Of a DNA stretch of 5,290 bases, positions 4,560 to 5,290 are shown one piece after another. Each line of letters starts with the position of its first letter. Position 1 is the stretch's first letter. Source of the DNA: Candidatus Omnitrophota bacterium (GTDB lineage Bacteria; Omnitrophota; Gorgyraeia; Aquiviventales; Aquiviventaceae); contig JAHFGZ010000056.1 of the NCBI GenBank assembly GCA_023247155.1, positions 1 through 5,290 of the forward strand, in the 5' to 3' direction. Made by a program: the position numbers and the translations under genes. Below the pieces are notes generated by a model. It saw only the letters and a program-made list of their open reading frames with translations. It did no database searches and was not told the origin of the DNA.

Positions 4560-5206
4560 TGACACGGTGCTACCTGGTGCGCCACGCCCAGACGGCGTGG
4601 AACGGCGAGAACCGGATCCAAGGCCACTCCGACATCCCGCTCAGCCCCCTCGGAGAGCAACAGGCCGAGCGCTTGGGGCAGTGGTTCGCCTCCCGGCACC
4701 TGTGCGGCATCTTCACCAGCGCCCTCCAACGCAGCCGGCAGACCGCCCAGGCCATCGCTGCGGGCAACGGCCACGGCGCGAGGCCGGTCGTCGAGCCGCA
4801 CCTGGCCGAGATCCATCTGGGGGCCTGGGAGGGGCTGACCCCGGTGGAGGTCGATGCGCGCTTTGCGAACGCGTATCAGCAGTGGCGGGTGCGCCCGTCG
4901 TCGGTGGTGATCCCTGGCGGCGAGCCGCTCGGGACGTTCCGGGAGCGGGTGCGCGGGGCCCTGGCGCGGATGCTGGGCGGGATGGGGGAGGGCGAATACG
5001 TTCTGGTGTCCCACGGCGGGGTCATCGCCGCCCTGCTCGCCGACCTGCTGGGCGCGGATTACGACCAGCTCATGCGCCGCCTGCGGCTCGACAACGCCGG
5101 CGTCACGGCGGTGGAGTTCGGGGGGCTGCCGCACGTCCTCTGGATCAACGCGACGACCCACCTCGGCGCGCTCGCGCCGGCCGACGAGGCCGGCGGCTGG
5201 TGGTGA
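4559..5206 (+). CDS. Histidine phosphatase family protein (phosphoglycerate mutase-like)
   Basis: A complete 215-residue member of the histidine phosphatase superfamily. The phospho-accepting histidine lies in YLVRHAQTAWN (5-15, H9, with R8); the usual RHG is RHA here. Other catalytic-pocket features: R58 in SALQRSRQTA (54-63), E84 in LAEIHLGAWEG (82-92), PGGEP (119-123) and the second histidine H152 in LVSHGGV (149-155). These enzymes pass a phosphoryl group through H9. The substrate is open: alpha-ribazole-phosphate phosphatase (CobC), phosphoglycerate mutase-like and broad-specificity sugar phosphatases look alike at this level. The B12 theme nearby makes CobC tempting, but this gene is on the opposite strand and pairs with DUF151, so I do not assign it. 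The ATG at 4559 overlaps the preceding stop codon (TGATG), and a GTG at 4556 is an alternative. No clear ribosome binding site is seen, consistent with translational coupling. Confidence 0.92.
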   Translation: MTRCYLVRHAQTAWNGENRIQGHSDIPLSPLGEQQAERLGQWFASRHLCGIFTSALQRSRQTAQAIAAGNGHGARPVVEPHLAEIHLGAWEGLTPVEVDARFANAYQQWRVRPSSVVIPGGEPLGTFRERVRGALARMLGGMGEGEYVLVSHGGVIAALLADLLGADYDQLMRRLRLDNAGVTAVEFGGLPHVLWINATTHLGALAPADEAGGWW

Positions 5207-5209
5207 GCG

Positions 5210-5290
5210 TCAGCGGCGGCGCGCCGCCCGCGCGGAGGTCCGCCGGCGGCCGGCCGACCGTCGTCCCTTTCTCGTGGGGGGCTTCCCCCC
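5210..5290 (-). CDS. Possible basic C-terminal tail of a convergent gene (partial)
   Basis: The last stretch of the window stays open on the minus strand from the right edge to a TGA at 5212-5210, giving 26 codons rich in arginine, alanine, lysine and serine (for example KGRRSAGRRRTSARAARRR near the end). That composition resembles the disordered basic tail of a nucleic-acid-binding protein. It would end 3 nt from the phosphatase stop in convergent orientation. GC-rich DNA often stays open by chance in this way and no domain is visible, so this may be non-coding. The edge also carries GGGGGG-CTT-CCCCCC (5276-5290), which could instead be a truncated terminator hairpin. Confidence 0.3.
   Translation of the reverse strand, partial: GGKPPTRKGRRSAGRRRTSARAARRR

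Noticed and set aside
4559..5206. Assignment of the phosphatase as CobC (alpha-ribazole phosphatase)
   Set aside because: The B12 theme nearby is suggestive, but the gene is on the opposite strand, has no riboswitch and is coupled to a DUF151 gene. The visible motifs are common to the whole superfamily.
5276..5290. GGGGGG-CTT-CCCCCC at the right edge as the phosphatase terminator
   Set aside because: It is cut at the window edge, no T run can be seen and the same bases may be coding on the minus strand. It cannot be supported as a terminator.

Overview
The window is about two-thirds GC and reads as a Gram-negative chromosome segment: it encodes a TonB-dependent outer-membrane receptor and two secreted proteins of the exosortase-associated TIGR04073 type. 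TIGR04073 proteins are mostly known from GC-rich, often uncultured groups with exosortase systems (Verrucomicrobia, Planctomycetes, Deltaproteobacteria, Nitrospirota/NC10-like lineages). I cannot place the organism more precisely from this piece. No mobile element, CRISPR array, rRNA or tRNA was seen.

Most of the window is read from the minus strand, so transcription runs right to left from about 4030 to 1. First come two small secreted TIGR04073 paralogues (3667-4014 and 3162-3581), separated by a perfect 10-bp hairpin. Right after the second one lies a sigma70-like promoter (TTGACA, 17 nt, TAGGGT). A cobalamin riboswitch (about 3100-2948) follows, then an intrinsic-terminator expression platform (2900-2869) and a second hairpin that touches the ribosome binding site. 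This leader controls a 667-residue TonB-dependent receptor (813-2816), which ends 41 nt before a 180-residue polytopic membrane protein of the DUF6580 putative-transport family (229-771). Next, a near-consensus promoter whose -35 box overlaps the DUF6580 stop codon drives a rhodanese-type sulfurtransferase. Only the first 59 codons of that gene (1-177) are inside the window.

On the plus strand, diverging from the TIGR04073 pair, is a tightly coupled pair: a bifunctional nuclease family (DUF151) protein (4119-4559) and a histidine phosphatase (4559-5206), overlapping by one base. The two divergent promoters appear to share a self-complementary TTGCAA hexamer as their -35 element. The last 84 bases may hold the basic C-terminal tail of a convergent minus-strand gene.

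The most informative unit is the vitamin-B12-switched pair: outer-membrane receptor plus DUF6580. The riboswitch indicates that the receptor imports cobalamin or a related corrinoid, or cobalt. The position of the DUF6580 gene makes it a candidate inner-membrane partner in the same uptake route. That function is inferred, not shown. A second oddity is the TIGR04073 paralogue carrying a pair of CPxC motifs that flank its conserved core.
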